Shown: piece by piece, positions 8,791 through 16,832 of the stretch
Numbering within the stretch: position 1 is the stretch's first letter
Layout: every line of letters begins with the position of its first letter
DNA from: Pseudomonas sp. GM80
GTDB lineage: Bacteria; Pseudomonadota; Gammaproteobacteria; Pseudomonadales; Pseudomonadaceae
NCBI RefSeq assembly: GCF_000282515.1
Contig: NZ_AKJD01000054.1
Coordinates: 62,001 to 126,000 of the forward strand
Direction of reading: 5' to 3'
Length of the DNA stretch: 64,000 nucleotides
The notes under the pieces: generated by a model
What the model was told of the DNA's origin: nothing
Seen by the model: the letters and a program-made list of their open reading frames with translations, nothing else
The model's database searches: none
Position numbers and translations under genes: made by a program

Positions 8791-9035
8791 GGGTGGACAT
8801 ACCTCGTATAACGGTGAGCGTCCCTGTCGCAGTTGAAAGGCAGGCCAAATACCCAACCATTATGGGTGAAGTCCTCCCATAACTGCAGATGCTCTGGGCA
8901 GTCACTGTAATAAAGACAGGCAAGCTGTATGCGTGCGTTAGTTAATACTTTCGCATCTATTGGTTGTGTCGCAGACCTTCCAGAGTTACCACTGAAAAGA
9001 GGCATGATTTGATTGCAAATGGGCAATTTTTTCAT
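8787..9035 (-). CDS. orphan 82-residue protein in the glycan operon
   Basis: Not recognised. A short basic N terminus (MKKLPICNQIMPLF), no clear membrane helix, several cysteines and a C-terminal segment rich in aromatic and charged residues (NGWVFGLPFNCDRDAHRY). Reality is supported by genetics of the locus: AAGGAAAACCC precedes the ATG, the ATG overlaps the stop of the upstream membrane-protein gene as ATGA (9032-9035), and its own stop overlaps the ATG of the glycosyltransferase gene as ATGA (8787-8790). Such double coupling is unlikely for a chance frame. It could be a small subunit of the glycosyltransferase complex or a degenerate remnant kept to maintain coupling. Confidence 0.7.
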   Translation of the reverse strand: MKKLPICNQIMPLFSGNSGRSATQPIDAKVLTNARIQLACLYYSDCPEHLQLWEDFTHNGWVFGLPFNCDRDAHRYTRYVHP

Positions 9036-10600
9036 GGGTTTTCCTTCCTGGCCTTATAAATTTCGTAGGCTGGGGAAGGCGAGTCCGGCAATTTCTCGAA
9101 GTGGTCGGTTATGTACTTATAAATAAGCGGATAAGTATTTTTGAAGCGTAGATCATCCCTGCCATCCAGAGCGAAGTCGAAAACGAAAGCAAAGGCTGGA
9201 GCGCTCGCTTGTATCCTGGAGATTTCTTCTCGTTGAAACTCGACTGAGCGTGGCCATAGAGCATAGATACTCCACATGGGCGCCTTTCTATTCAGCAGTG
9301 CGTAGGCTCCCGGCCAAAATGGTGTCACCAGAATGTTTTGCCCGTTGGCCGCGTAGGTCGAAGTCAACGTTCTGAGCAGTTCGATATCGTTGGCGGTGTT
9401 GCTGTCAACGCTCAGCGAGCTGTCCGATATATCAATGCTCACGCACCGGGCTTGATCGAGGCACTGTGCGCCTGGCTGATAGGCTGACATGATCCAGAGG
9501 CTGGAAGCGGCCAGGGTAAGGACAAGTGGCCATTTCAAACGGGATGTCTGAACAGAAATGAGGGTCAGGCAGGCGAGCAGAAATGGGAACAAGCCTTGGG
9601 CCAAATGACCGATGTCGGCGCGCGAGTAAGCATAGTGCGCGTAGGGTAATGTGAGAAACGCAGACGCTACGAAGGCAGGAGGGACCGAGAGTTTTCGAAA
9701 TCGTTGCACCGTTACCCACAAAACCGAGCCGAATCCGAATGCCGGAAGAAGTATGAAGAAAACTCCCACAAGTGCTTGGCGTACCGATTCGACGAATGAA
9801 TTTGAGGAGAAATCAACTTTCCAGGGCCACGGCACAGGTAAGGAAATATTGGTTGTTTTCATTTCGAAAATTAACCGGACACTGTCCAGAAACGCTGTGC
9901 CAAAACCTGGGATAAACAATGCCATCATGTAAATCGGCGAAAATCCGACGACTACGCCCAGACCCCAATAAAGGCCTGACTGAATAAAACCTCTTACGCC
10001 CGTGGTGCTAAGACTTAGCCAGATCAGGCATCCCAGACTGCCGGCAATGCCGTAAAGGCCGTGGTTTCTTCCAAAGAACGCGACCAGACCGACACATAGG
10101 CCCGCGACGAAGTATCGACCATGGCTCGGCTTTGCTATCAGAAATGACAACGCTCCTGTAAGAAATACCGACAGGGACAAGTCGAATATTTTGTGTCGCG
10201 GAAACATCCAGAGCGCAAGGATTATTCCAGCCACGACTAGAAAGCCAAGTGAGTATTTTGCGTAAGGCTTCATTGTTCGGGAGATAAGTAACAGCCCGAC
10301 AAATATTCCAAGTACCTGGAAGCAATCAATCGCCAGCCGAAGCGCCATGATGCCGCTGCTTCCAACGGCTGTCATGAAAGCCGCTGACCAGTAATATCGG
10401 CCAGGGTCATACGCCATGAAGTCCTGGATTGGCACTTCGCCAAGCATTACACGTTGGGCGCCATACCAGAGAAAACCCTCATCCCACAGACTGAACCCGG
10501 TATGACCCTGCCAGAGAAACGCAAAGAGCACGATCACGGCCGCCAGCATGAGGGCGATGAAAGGTTCACACCATGTGTTTTGTCGCGTCGCGAGTGTCAT
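9032..10600 (-). CDS. polytopic membrane protein, GT-C glycosyltransferase-like
   Basis: A 522-residue inner-membrane protein with about ten to twelve hydrophobic helices followed by a C-terminal soluble domain (from about residue 400). The first periplasmic loop reads FSLWDEGFLWYGAQRVMLGEVPIQDFMAYDPG; an acidic pair in this loop is the hallmark of GT-C enzymes such as ArnT and PMT, which use lipid-linked sugars as donors. The ATG at 10600 is preferred over an upstream TTG at 10672 even though its ribosome-binding site is weak. First gene after the terminator at 10767-10799, so probably the first gene of the distal operon. Predicted to transfer the lipid-linked sugar to LPS or O-antigen. Confidence 0.8.
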   Translation of the reverse strand: MTLATRQNTWCEPFIALMLAAVIVLFAFLWQGHTGFSLWDEGFLWYGAQRVMLGEVPIQDFMAYDPGRYYWSAAFMTAVGSSGIMALRLAIDCFQVLGIFVGLLLISRTMKPYAKYSLGFLVVAGIILALWMFPRHKIFDLSLSVFLTGALSFLIAKPSHGRYFVAGLCVGLVAFFGRNHGLYGIAGSLGCLIWLSLSTTGVRGFIQSGLYWGLGVVVGFSPIYMMALFIPGFGTAFLDSVRLIFEMKTTNISLPVPWPWKVDFSSNSFVESVRQALVGVFFILLPAFGFGSVLWVTVQRFRKLSVPPAFVASAFLTLPYAHYAYSRADIGHLAQGLFPFLLACLTLISVQTSRLKWPLVLTLAASSLWIMSAYQPGAQCLDQARCVSIDISDSSLSVDSNTANDIELLRTLTSTYAANGQNILVTPFWPGAYALLNRKAPMWSIYALWPRSVEFQREEISRIQASAPAFAFVFDFALDGRDDLRFKNTYPLIYKYITDHFEKLPDSPSPAYEIYKARKENP

Positions 10601-10766
10601 CGGGTTTTCTGCACAAAAAACGCGTATTTTAATCGGTATGACGCCCGCTCTGTAGCTTTTTTTCGCCCCCAAGTATTCAGAAGGCCATCTGGATGAAAGG
10701 CCTGAGATGCATCATGAGCGCTTGGATCTGCTAAAGGGCAGGGGGTATTTCGCTCGATTTGGAGAT

Positions 10767-10799
10767 ATAAAAAAACCAGTCGAATTGACTGGTTTTTAG
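10767..10799 (-). terminator. Rho-independent terminator separating two glycan operons
   Basis: Inverted repeat AAAAACCAGTC / GACTGGTTTTT around a GAAT-T loop, with A and T tracts on both sides. It follows the stop of the minus-strand gene at 10823 and precedes the start at 10600, so it splits the minus-strand cluster into two transcription units. Confidence 0.88.
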
Positions 10800-10822
10800 T
10801 TGGCGAGGCACGTATTCCACGT

Positions 10823-12076
10823 CTACAGCTTATGGGGCTCGATGAGGGCGTGTTGATGCATCGCTTCTTTGAGTAACAGGCAGATTAGCATGAGGCTGAT
10901 AACGTCACCTGCGAGCAACACCCGGAAACCGGATTCATAGGCTGTAGGGGAAAGCCCAACCAGCGTAGTCGACGCTGTGTGCAACAAAAGTAAAAATACA
11001 GCCAGGCAAAAGCTCGCATTGGATGAAAAAATGCGTCTGATTATGTAGGTCGCACTCACAAGGGAAAGAATTGTTAGCGTATAGGAAGCAAAATATTCAA
11101 GGCCGAGGCCTGAACTCAAATACCGGATTGAAAATGAGTCGTTATTTGCAGTGCTCAGCAGATAAGAAAACAGACTGCCTTGGAAAACCCCTGCGATAGC
11201 AAGCAGAAATGCTGTTCGCTTGAACTCGAATTGTTTATTCAGCGTCAAAAGCGCCAGCAGTAAGGCAATTATTTTTGGGTAAAGGTTGCTTGCGTCCGTG
11301 TAGTGCGCGTTGAAAACGTCAAAGCCCGTCAACACTTTTCGCACGAAGGAGTAGTCGCCGAACTCCGGCATATAGCGCATCTCTGACGCCAGTCTCAGAT
11401 AGTTTCCCGGCGCTGAGACAAGCGTTGCGAATCCCGTCAGGGCCACGAGTAACAGGCAGACCCGGTAGGCAAACGTTGTATTTCTGTCCCAGAGCAAAGT
11501 GACCAGAAAAAAGCCGAGCATCGAAAAACCGACCTGCTCTGACTGCGAGGCGATAAAGGCAAGCGGAATGACCAAATTCTTTTCTATCGTCGAAAAGGCG
11601 GACGGGCGCGCGAACACTGCACAGGAAAAGAGGCCAGCAGAAACAGGCAGGAGATAATTATAAAAACCGGTAACGTAGAAGGCGGTAGTGTCGAGAATGG
11701 AGTGATTGATTAGCAGTAAAAAAAACAGGCATAAAGGAATGCCATAGCAATAGTGAAGCTTGTCTGCAAAAAACGATTTCCATGTGGCATAGGCACACAG
11801 TAGCAGGCAGGTAGGGATCGCGAGCTTCCACAGGGTCGGGATGGCGATCGTGATAAACATGATCCCCTCAATGGCTATACGTCCCGTCCATGTGTGATAG
11901 CGTTCTGATAAATAATCCAATGGGGACATGCCCGACGTCGCAGCAGCGAGGAATGTGGCGTCGTCTGAGAAGGCTTTTATATCAAGTGAGAAAAACAGGC
12001 TGGCGTAAAACAACACCAGGAAGAAACAAAAGCCAATCAGATTGTAGGTGTTGGAATTATTTCGCAGAGCAGACAT
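10823..12076 (-). CDS. polytopic membrane protein, GtrC/DUF6056-like
   Basis: A 417-residue inner-membrane protein with roughly ten helices. The first extracytoplasmic loop contains FSDDATFLAAA and YHTWTGRIAIEG; a DD pair followed by a W-x-GR motif is characteristic of serotype-conversion glucosyltransferase-like and DUF6056 proteins, which probably act as GT-C transferases on lipid-linked sugars. The ATG at 12076 is chosen because GGAGGTG lies just upstream; an in-frame start at 12115 lies well inside the previous gene. It overlaps that gene by 20 bp. Last gene of the proximal operon, followed directly by a terminator. Clearly AT-richer than core genes, a sign of horizontal exchange of the locus. 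Confidence 0.75.
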   Translation of the reverse strand: MSALRNNSNTYNLIGFCFFLVLFYASLFFSLDIKAFSDDATFLAAATSGMSPLDYLSERYHTWTGRIAIEGIMFITIAIPTLWKLAIPTCLLLCAYATWKSFFADKLHYCYGIPLCLFFLLLINHSILDTTAFYVTGFYNYLLPVSAGLFSCAVFARPSAFSTIEKNLVIPLAFIASQSEQVGFSMLGFFLVTLLWDRNTTFAYRVCLLLVALTGFATLVSAPGNYLRLASEMRYMPEFGDYSFVRKVLTGFDVFNAHYTDASNLYPKIIALLLALLTLNKQFEFKRTAFLLAIAGVFQGSLFSYLLSTANNDSFSIRYLSSGLGLEYFASYTLTILSLVSATYIIRRIFSSNASFCLAVFLLLLHTASTTLVGLSPTAYESGFRVLLAGDVISLMLICLLLKEAMHQHALIEPHKL

Positions 12077-12554
12077 TTTCACCTCCGTAATGCATGACAC
12101 CTTTAGAGTCTTCAAGGTAAAGTTTTACTGAAGTTCCAAAGTTTTCCTGGAGCTTGTAGCGAATGCCGGAGGCAGAAAAACCGTGCAGATGGTAGTCGCT
12201 TTTGATCTTCAAAAAATCACTCACATCTTTACGGTACAGGCGGCGGGTGGTCAGTTTTATTGAGCCTGCGGGCCCAGTGGCGAACAAGTGGATCTTGATT
12301 GTGTTATCGGGTAGATCCAGCAGTGCCCATCCGCTGATTGACAGCCAGAGTGAATTGATTTCACATTTGTCGAAATTGGCTTTGATTTGCGGGATGTAGT
12401 TGTCCTGGAGTGGAAGCGCTGCTCGATGCGTGGTGTTGTTCGATATAAAGAGCGCGCCGCCGATGACAATAGAAAGCGCGATAGCCAGTCCATACAGTAA
12501 TGGAGGGAAGCGCAAAGCTATTTCCTGGATTTTTTCGACCAATGCGTTTGACAC
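12057..12554 (-). CDS. membrane-anchored periplasmic protein of unknown function
   Basis: A 165-residue protein with one N-terminal membrane helix (about residues 17-38) and a C-terminal domain of about 125 residues that should face the periplasm. That domain shows SGWALLD, a strand pattern ending in RLYRKDVSDFL and HGFSASG. The GWA...R-x-DV...GF pattern recalls small beta-sandwich modules attached to bacterial glycosyltransferases, but this is only a resemblance seen by eye. Two cysteines flank the domain and could form a disulfide. It lies between the GtrA-like flippase and the GtrC-like membrane protein and overlaps the latter, so a helper or acceptor-binding role in the same glycosylation step is plausible. 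Confidence 0.72.
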   Translation of the reverse strand: MSNALVEKIQEIALRFPPLLYGLAIALSIVIGGALFISNNTTHRAALPLQDNYIPQIKANFDKCEINSLWLSISGWALLDLPDNTIKIHLFATGPAGSIKLTTRRLYRKDVSDFLKIKSDYHLHGFSASGIRYKLQENFGTSVKLYLEDSKGVMHYGGENVCSAK

Positions 12555-12569
12555 TTTACTTTCCTGTGA

Positions 12570-12962
12570 TTAATGGCAGGACTTGGAGGCTTGTTTTTTT
12601 TCTGAGAAAACGAATTTTTTATTAAGGATGTAGAAAATAACGGTGTACGTGATCATGGCGAAAATTTGCGCAATCTTTGGGTTGATACCAAGCCACTGAT
12701 AGCCGATGAGAAGTACTAGCTGATTGGCTGCAAATGCTATGCAAAACGCGACAATGAATTTCGGGATGGTGCTACGGTTGGTTGTCGATTGGTTGAATAC
12801 GAAAACCTTGTTCAGCAAAAATGCAGCAATCAGCGCAACACCGTAACCGACTGTATTTGCATACGCCGGGCTCATATTAAGTAATGTAACAAGTAGCAGG
12901 AATACACCGTACCCAATAGCGGTATTGGCAACGCCGGCGAAAAGGTATTTGAGCGGTTGCAT
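12570..12962 (-). CDS. GtrA-like flippase
   Basis: A 130-residue protein with four predicted helices of the GtrA/DPMS family: FAGVANTAIGYGVFLLL at the N terminus, NTVGYGVALIAAFLLNKVFVF in the second helix hairpin, then NKKFVFSEKK at the C terminus. The paired N-K-(F/V)-F-V-F motifs are diagnostic. Family members move undecaprenyl-phosphate-linked glucose or related sugars to the periplasmic face. It sits between a GT2 enzyme (13916) and a polytopic GtrC-like protein (10823), the usual three partners of a Gtr glycosylation system. Confidence 0.9.
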   Translation of the reverse strand: MQPLKYLFAGVANTAIGYGVFLLLVTLLNMSPAYANTVGYGVALIAAFLLNKVFVFNQSTTNRSTIPKFIVAFCIAFAANQLVLLIGYQWLGINPKIAQIFAMITYTVIFYILNKKFVFSEKKQASKSCH

Positions 12963-12977
12963 TATTTACGCGATATC

Positions 12978-13919
12978 CTATGCCGAAGGCAGGTCTTTGG
13001 TTAATTGATCGAATACCTTCAGCCCTGTGGGTTTGTCAGCGTGAGCTTCCAGTAATGCCCAGTAGGCGAGCGTGCCCTTTAGCTGTTCCAGGTTTCTTGG
13101 GCCGATGACAATGCCGGAGAGAACCGGGTTGACATAGGACGCGGCGAGAGCAAGTTCGTTGAGTGTCGTGGGTCTTGGATTGAATTCATGTGGTGAATTA
13201 ATAAACTCCACAAGTTTTTCAGTGAACAACTCAGAGATATTGATGTTGCGTAACGCTATCGAGCTGCCGGTTTTCGGCGCTTCGCTCTTCAATCCGCCAA
13301 GATTTATGCCGTAAGCAAGATATTTGGCGTTGGGGAACCAAGTCTGGTAGGCCTCCCGGGCCTTTTGGGTCATGAAGTTTTCTTTAACCTGAATTATCCA
13401 TTTCTCTGCCAGTGTCGGTTCGGCCTTGAAATACAGTTCCGGGTATTTGATGCCTGACAGACCGATAGCCAATCCTGTTTGATTTAATCGTGACAGGGTC
13501 TGGACGGTCTGCGCGATGCTGTCGCGGGCCTCATCCGATCGGTTGTCCCAGTGAACTGAAATACAGCACAGCGTGTCTGCGAACTGTTCCTGCAAAGAGC
13601 GGACTGCGTGCTCAATATCATCGGTGGACAGTTTTATGTCGGGCGAGCCCATGTTGTCTCTGGAGCCGATCTTGACGATCAACTTCAGATTCGATTCCCG
13701 ATTGGATTTGACCCAGTCTGCAATCCAGCGAACTGCTAACCCGAAATCCGCAGCTTGCTTGTTAATTGGGTAGTTGGTGGCGGTGTCGACGAATTGGCCA
13801 CCCTGCGCCAGGAAGTACTCCAGCAGAGCGTAGGCTTCGCTGCGGTCTATCCCCCAACCCCAAAGGGCTGTGCCTAGAACAAGCTGCTTGTTGTCCGGGG
13901 TGAAGTTCGGCATGTTCAT
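12978..13919 (-). CDS. aldo/keto reductase
   Basis: A 313-residue NADP-type aldo/keto reductase (TIM barrel). The catalytic tetrad is visible: FVDTATNYPI (Asp and Tyr), LIVKIGSR (Lys) and ISVHWDNR (His). The start ATG at 13919 overlaps the preceding glycosyltransferase stop as ATGA; a second ATG at 13913 is possible. In a glycan cluster such enzymes may reduce a keto sugar, in the manner of deoxysugar C-3 or C-4 ketoreductases; the exact substrate is unknown. The neighbouring FAD oxidoreductase suggests that the operon makes or modifies an unusual sugar. Confidence 0.88.
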   Translation of the reverse strand: MNMPNFTPDNKQLVLGTALWGWGIDRSEAYALLEYFLAQGGQFVDTATNYPINKQAADFGLAVRWIADWVKSNRESNLKLIVKIGSRDNMGSPDIKLSTDDIEHAVRSLQEQFADTLCCISVHWDNRSDEARDSIAQTVQTLSRLNQTGLAIGLSGIKYPELYFKAEPTLAEKWIIQVKENFMTQKAREAYQTWFPNAKYLAYGINLGGLKSEAPKTGSSIALRNINISELFTEKLVEFINSPHEFNPRPTTLNELALAASYVNPVLSGIVIGPRNLEQLKGTLAYWALLEAHADKPTGLKVFDQLTKDLPSA

Positions 13920-14653
13920 GGCTTTTGCTTGTCGCTGTTAAGGCGTTGGCGCAAGGCAAATATTGCCTTGAGGTATTCGATCGTCAATTTTATTACTTTG
14001 ACCTTCGAGTTTGGGTCGTCTGTCCAGGTCACCGGAATGTCCAGCACTCGATACTTCAAGTGTTCACCGGTGATCAGTACTTCGGTGGCAAAAAACCAGC
14101 CATCACTCTGTGCGCCGGTTTTCATCAGCGAATCAAGAGTGCTGCGTTGGAGAAATTTGAACCCGCACATGCCGTCACTGAATGAGGTGCCGAATACTAA
14201 CTTGACGATCAGGTTGAAACCGAAACTGGTGACATTGCGCAGCGGTTTTCTACCGATGACCTTGGCGCCTTTTGCCAGGCGGGAGCCTGTGACGATATCC
14301 GCTTTGTTGGTTTTCAATGCTTCGAGTGCGGGCCGCAAGTGGCGCAAGTCTGTCGCCAGATCAAGATCCATGTAGCCGACGATGTCCGCAGTTGATTGAG
14401 ACCAGGATGCCTTGAGGGCGCGGCCGACACCTCGTTGTTCCAGACGAAGATACTTGACGCCAGGGAGGGTCTTTTCCAGTTCGAGGGCAATTTCCTGTGT
14501 TCTGTCAGTCGAGCCATTGTCAGCCAGCACGATGCGGATGGGCCCCAGATCACTCAGGTTGTTGCTGATGTAGTCACAGGTCTTTCTGACTTGTTCGGCG
14601 AGCGTGCCTTCTTCATTCAGAACTGGAATGGTGATTTCAATGGGTGTATTCAT
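13916..14653 (-). CDS. glycosyltransferase family 2 (DPM1-like)
   Basis: A 245-residue soluble GT2 enzyme. The GT-A motifs are clear: ITIPVLNEEGTLAEQV, IVLADNGSTDRTQEIA, LRLEQRGVGRALKASW, YMDLDLATDLRHL (DxD) and DIVTGSRLAKGAKV, then the acceptor-side MCGFKFLQRSTLDSL. No C-terminal membrane helices, unlike the GT2 at 7846. Closest in layout to dolichol- or polyprenyl-phosphate mannosyl/glucosyltransferases. Both ends show 4-bp overlaps (13916-13919 and 14650-14653), so it is coupled to the aldo/keto reductase and FAD oxidoreductase genes. It probably loads the sugar on undecaprenyl phosphate for the GtrA-like flippase. Confidence 0.9.
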   Translation of the reverse strand: MNTPIEITIPVLNEEGTLAEQVRKTCDYISNNLSDLGPIRIVLADNGSTDRTQEIALELEKTLPGVKYLRLEQRGVGRALKASWSQSTADIVGYMDLDLATDLRHLRPALEALKTNKADIVTGSRLAKGAKVIGRKPLRNVTSFGFNLIVKLVFGTSFSDGMCGFKFLQRSTLDSLMKTGAQSDGWFFATEVLITGEHLKYRVLDIPVTWTDDPNSKVKVIKLTIEYLKAIFALRQRLNSDKQKP

Positions 14654-15807
14654 TTTGCATGCTCTGAAAGAGTGTCGTCCGAACGGGAAAGGTTTTCTGT
14701 TTCAAGCTTTTCCAGTACGTCATAAATGTTGTCGATCTTGCCGCCAAGGATGGAGTAGCAACCTGGCAGTGATTCGTGTTTTTCAAACAGAATCGGCCTG
14801 CCGTCGTCCCCTTCGTTCTTGGTCAGAATGGTTTTGACTTCAAACAAGGAGTCTGCGTAATTGGAGTCAAGTACGGAAGGCAAGTAGCGTCCGATGTCAC
14901 GGATCATGCGATCGACACGGGTATCTCGCGGGTATTTATCCAGCTTCTGATATGGATTGGTCCCGGGTTCGTCCGTCCAGTGCATGTGCGGGGTATAACG
15001 CACGTGCGATACGGTGTGTAAATTACGAGCCGGGAAGGGCATGATTGAAAAGAATGGCCCATCCATCACAGTAATACCTAAGTCATTCAGCGCCGGTGGC
15101 ATCTGCATCAATGCCATTTCGGTGATTTCCTGTTTCAACCCTGTGCGGGTGCCTGGAAAGTCTCCGCCGAACTGATTCAGGCCGCTGTAAGTGCAATTGA
15201 ACACGTACCGGCTATTGATCAGTTCTTTTTCTTTGCCGTGGGGCGCCAGAATGACGTTCAGCGACTGGTCAGCGCCTTGGCAGATGTCGATTGCCTGGGT
15301 TTGCAGGCGAACGTTGACGGCGCTCTCCTGTAGTTCGCGAAGAGCCCACTGCGCAAGCTTGGTCGAGTCGAAAGCATACTCTTCAACCAGAAATACTTCT
15401 TCAATCAGGCGCGGTTCAAACAGTGCTCGAAGCGCAGGGCTTGCCAGTTCTATTTTTGCACCGATCTCTCGGTAGAAGCGCTCAAATTGATTCGCGGTAA
15501 CTTTCGAGTTACGCCGGGCAATCGCATAAAGTTTGGTGAAATCCTGTTTCACAGCCTCTGGCCAGTCCAGGACAAATTTCGGCAGGTTGATCCGGCTGCG
15601 ATAGGCTGTCGTATAGCTGCGAGGGTAGTGATAGCCGTTATGGACGCGGGCCTGGTTGTTATAGGAGGCGCGGGAAAGCAGTGAAGATTCACGTTCAATC
15701 AGAGTGACTTGCTTCATGCCTCGCTGTTTGGCGAGGTAGACCGCAATCGCTGCGCCGTAAAACCCTCCGCCAATTACGACGGCATCCTGCGCATTGGTCG
15801 TCGACAT
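14650..15807 (-). CDS. FAD-dependent oxidoreductase (DAO family)
   Basis: A 385-residue protein with the N-terminal FAD Rossmann motif VVIGGGFYGAAIAVYLAK followed by the acidic ribose contact LIERES, which marks the DAO family (glycine/D-amino-acid oxidase type). The segment NNQARVHNGYHYPRS follows the FAD domain, and the C terminus ends with the usual GGKIDNIYDVLEKL. The substrate is unknown; homologous genes occur in polysaccharide clusters, where oxidation of a sugar or amino group is suspected. It overlaps the next gene by 4 bp and shares one base with the stop/start junction at 15807. Confidence 0.83.
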   Translation of the reverse strand: MSTTNAQDAVVIGGGFYGAAIAVYLAKQRGMKQVTLIERESSLLSRASYNNQARVHNGYHYPRSYTTAYRSRINLPKFVLDWPEAVKQDFTKLYAIARRNSKVTANQFERFYREIGAKIELASPALRALFEPRLIEEVFLVEEYAFDSTKLAQWALRELQESAVNVRLQTQAIDICQGADQSLNVILAPHGKEKELINSRYVFNCTYSGLNQFGGDFPGTRTGLKQEITEMALMQMPPALNDLGITVMDGPFFSIMPFPARNLHTVSHVRYTPHMHWTDEPGTNPYQKLDKYPRDTRVDRMIRDIGRYLPSVLDSNYADSLFEVKTILTKNEGDDGRPILFEKHESLPGCYSILGGKIDNIYDVLEKLETENLSRSDDTLSEHAK

Positions 15808-16832
15808 CAGGCAGTCCGACCCGACACAGAAGGCGAAGCCGTCTTTTCTGCGGAGGCCACTTCCTCGATGTTCAGCTTTTCCCGACGAGTGATCCGGGCG
15901 CTGGTGAACTCTTGGGCGATATGATAAAGCGGGCCTTCATTCGACAGGCTGGTCATGTGCAGGATGTACTCCCCCAGAACCATCAGAACCAGCGAGATCA
16001 GAAAAAACATACCTGACTGCTGCAGGGAGAGGCTGATCCAGCCAGGGGCAATGTCTGTTTTCAACAGTCCGCTGGCGACCACGTAGAACGAATACACCAA
16101 GTTAGCCACCGCGCCAAACATCGACAGTGACGTGACGAGGCGCATGGGGGCCCGAGTGGTGGAGACAAGCAGCAACATGCCGCGATCGATACTTTCGCGC
16201 AGGCGTTTTTTTTCAGTCACGCGAGGTGTTGAACTATAGCTGAGGTTGTCGCGCGCGAATCCGCCCGTTGCCGGAAGATGTCGATAGGTGACTGCAGGCT
16301 GCGGGTGCTGGAGGATGAAGTTGATCACTCGTTTGCTAAGCAATCGATATTGCGGTGCTTCCGTCGACAGGTGGATGCCATTGAACGACTTGTAGGCCTT
16401 GTTGAAAATGGCATAAGCGGTTTCGTAGGCGAGACTCTGCGCAGGTTTCTGCTTGTTATTGGCGAAAACCACGTCAGCACCACTGACGGCTTTGTCGAGC
16501 ATTTCAGGCAAAAAAGCGATGTCGTCAGCCAAGGGATCGATCACGACGACAAAGTCACCCAAAGCGTTTTCCAGACCTGCCCAGGCCGCGGTGTCTGCGT
16601 CAACTTCTTTGGTCAAGGCATAAACTTGCAAGTTGGGAAGTCCATTTTCCGCTGTCAGACTTTTGAGTATGGATATGCTGTTATCGTCAGACGCGTTATC
16701 AACAACAATCAGCTCATAATCGCTGACCAGGGTGGACATTCGTTCGACGGCATCTGCCAAGATACTTCCAATATGGTTGGATTGATTGCGTACTATAAAA
16801 ACAACCGAAAGAAATACCGGGAAAAATACCAT
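15807..16832 (-). CDS. glycosyltransferase family 2 with C-terminal membrane helices
   Basis: A 341-residue GT2 protein, first gene of the minus-strand cluster. It has the GT-A start VVFIVRNQSNHIGSIL, the acidic VVDNASDDNSI and the VVIDPLADDIAFLP segment where the DxD normally lies, then two hydrophobic hairpins from about residue 225 to 295 as in GtrB. The AT-rich upstream region and GAGGACTTTAA before the ATG fit a promoter-proximal gene. The atypical DPLADD in place of a plain DxD makes activity uncertain. With the second GT2 at 13916 it means two glycosyl donors, or one loading and one partner enzyme, are made by this operon. Confidence 0.85.
   Translation of the reverse strand: MVFFPVFLSVVFIVRNQSNHIGSILADAVERMSTLVSDYELIVVDNASDDNSISILKSLTAENGLPNLQVYALTKEVDADTAAWAGLENALGDFVVVIDPLADDIAFLPEMLDKAVSGADVVFANNKQKPAQSLAYETAYAIFNKAYKSFNGIHLSTEAPQYRLLSKRVINFILQHPQPAVTYRHLPATGGFARDNLSYSSTPRVTEKKRLRESIDRGMLLLVSTTRAPMRLVTSLSMFGAVANLVYSFYVVASGLLKTDIAPGWISLSLQQSGMFFLISLVLMVLGEYILHMTSLSNEGPLYHIAQEFTSARITRREKLNIEEVASAEKTASPSVSGRTA

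Noticed and set aside
7846..8856. longer start for the GT2 gene at 8856
   Set aside because: The added 22 residues lie inside the coupled 82-residue gene and lack a family match; ATG at 8790 has the ATGA junction.
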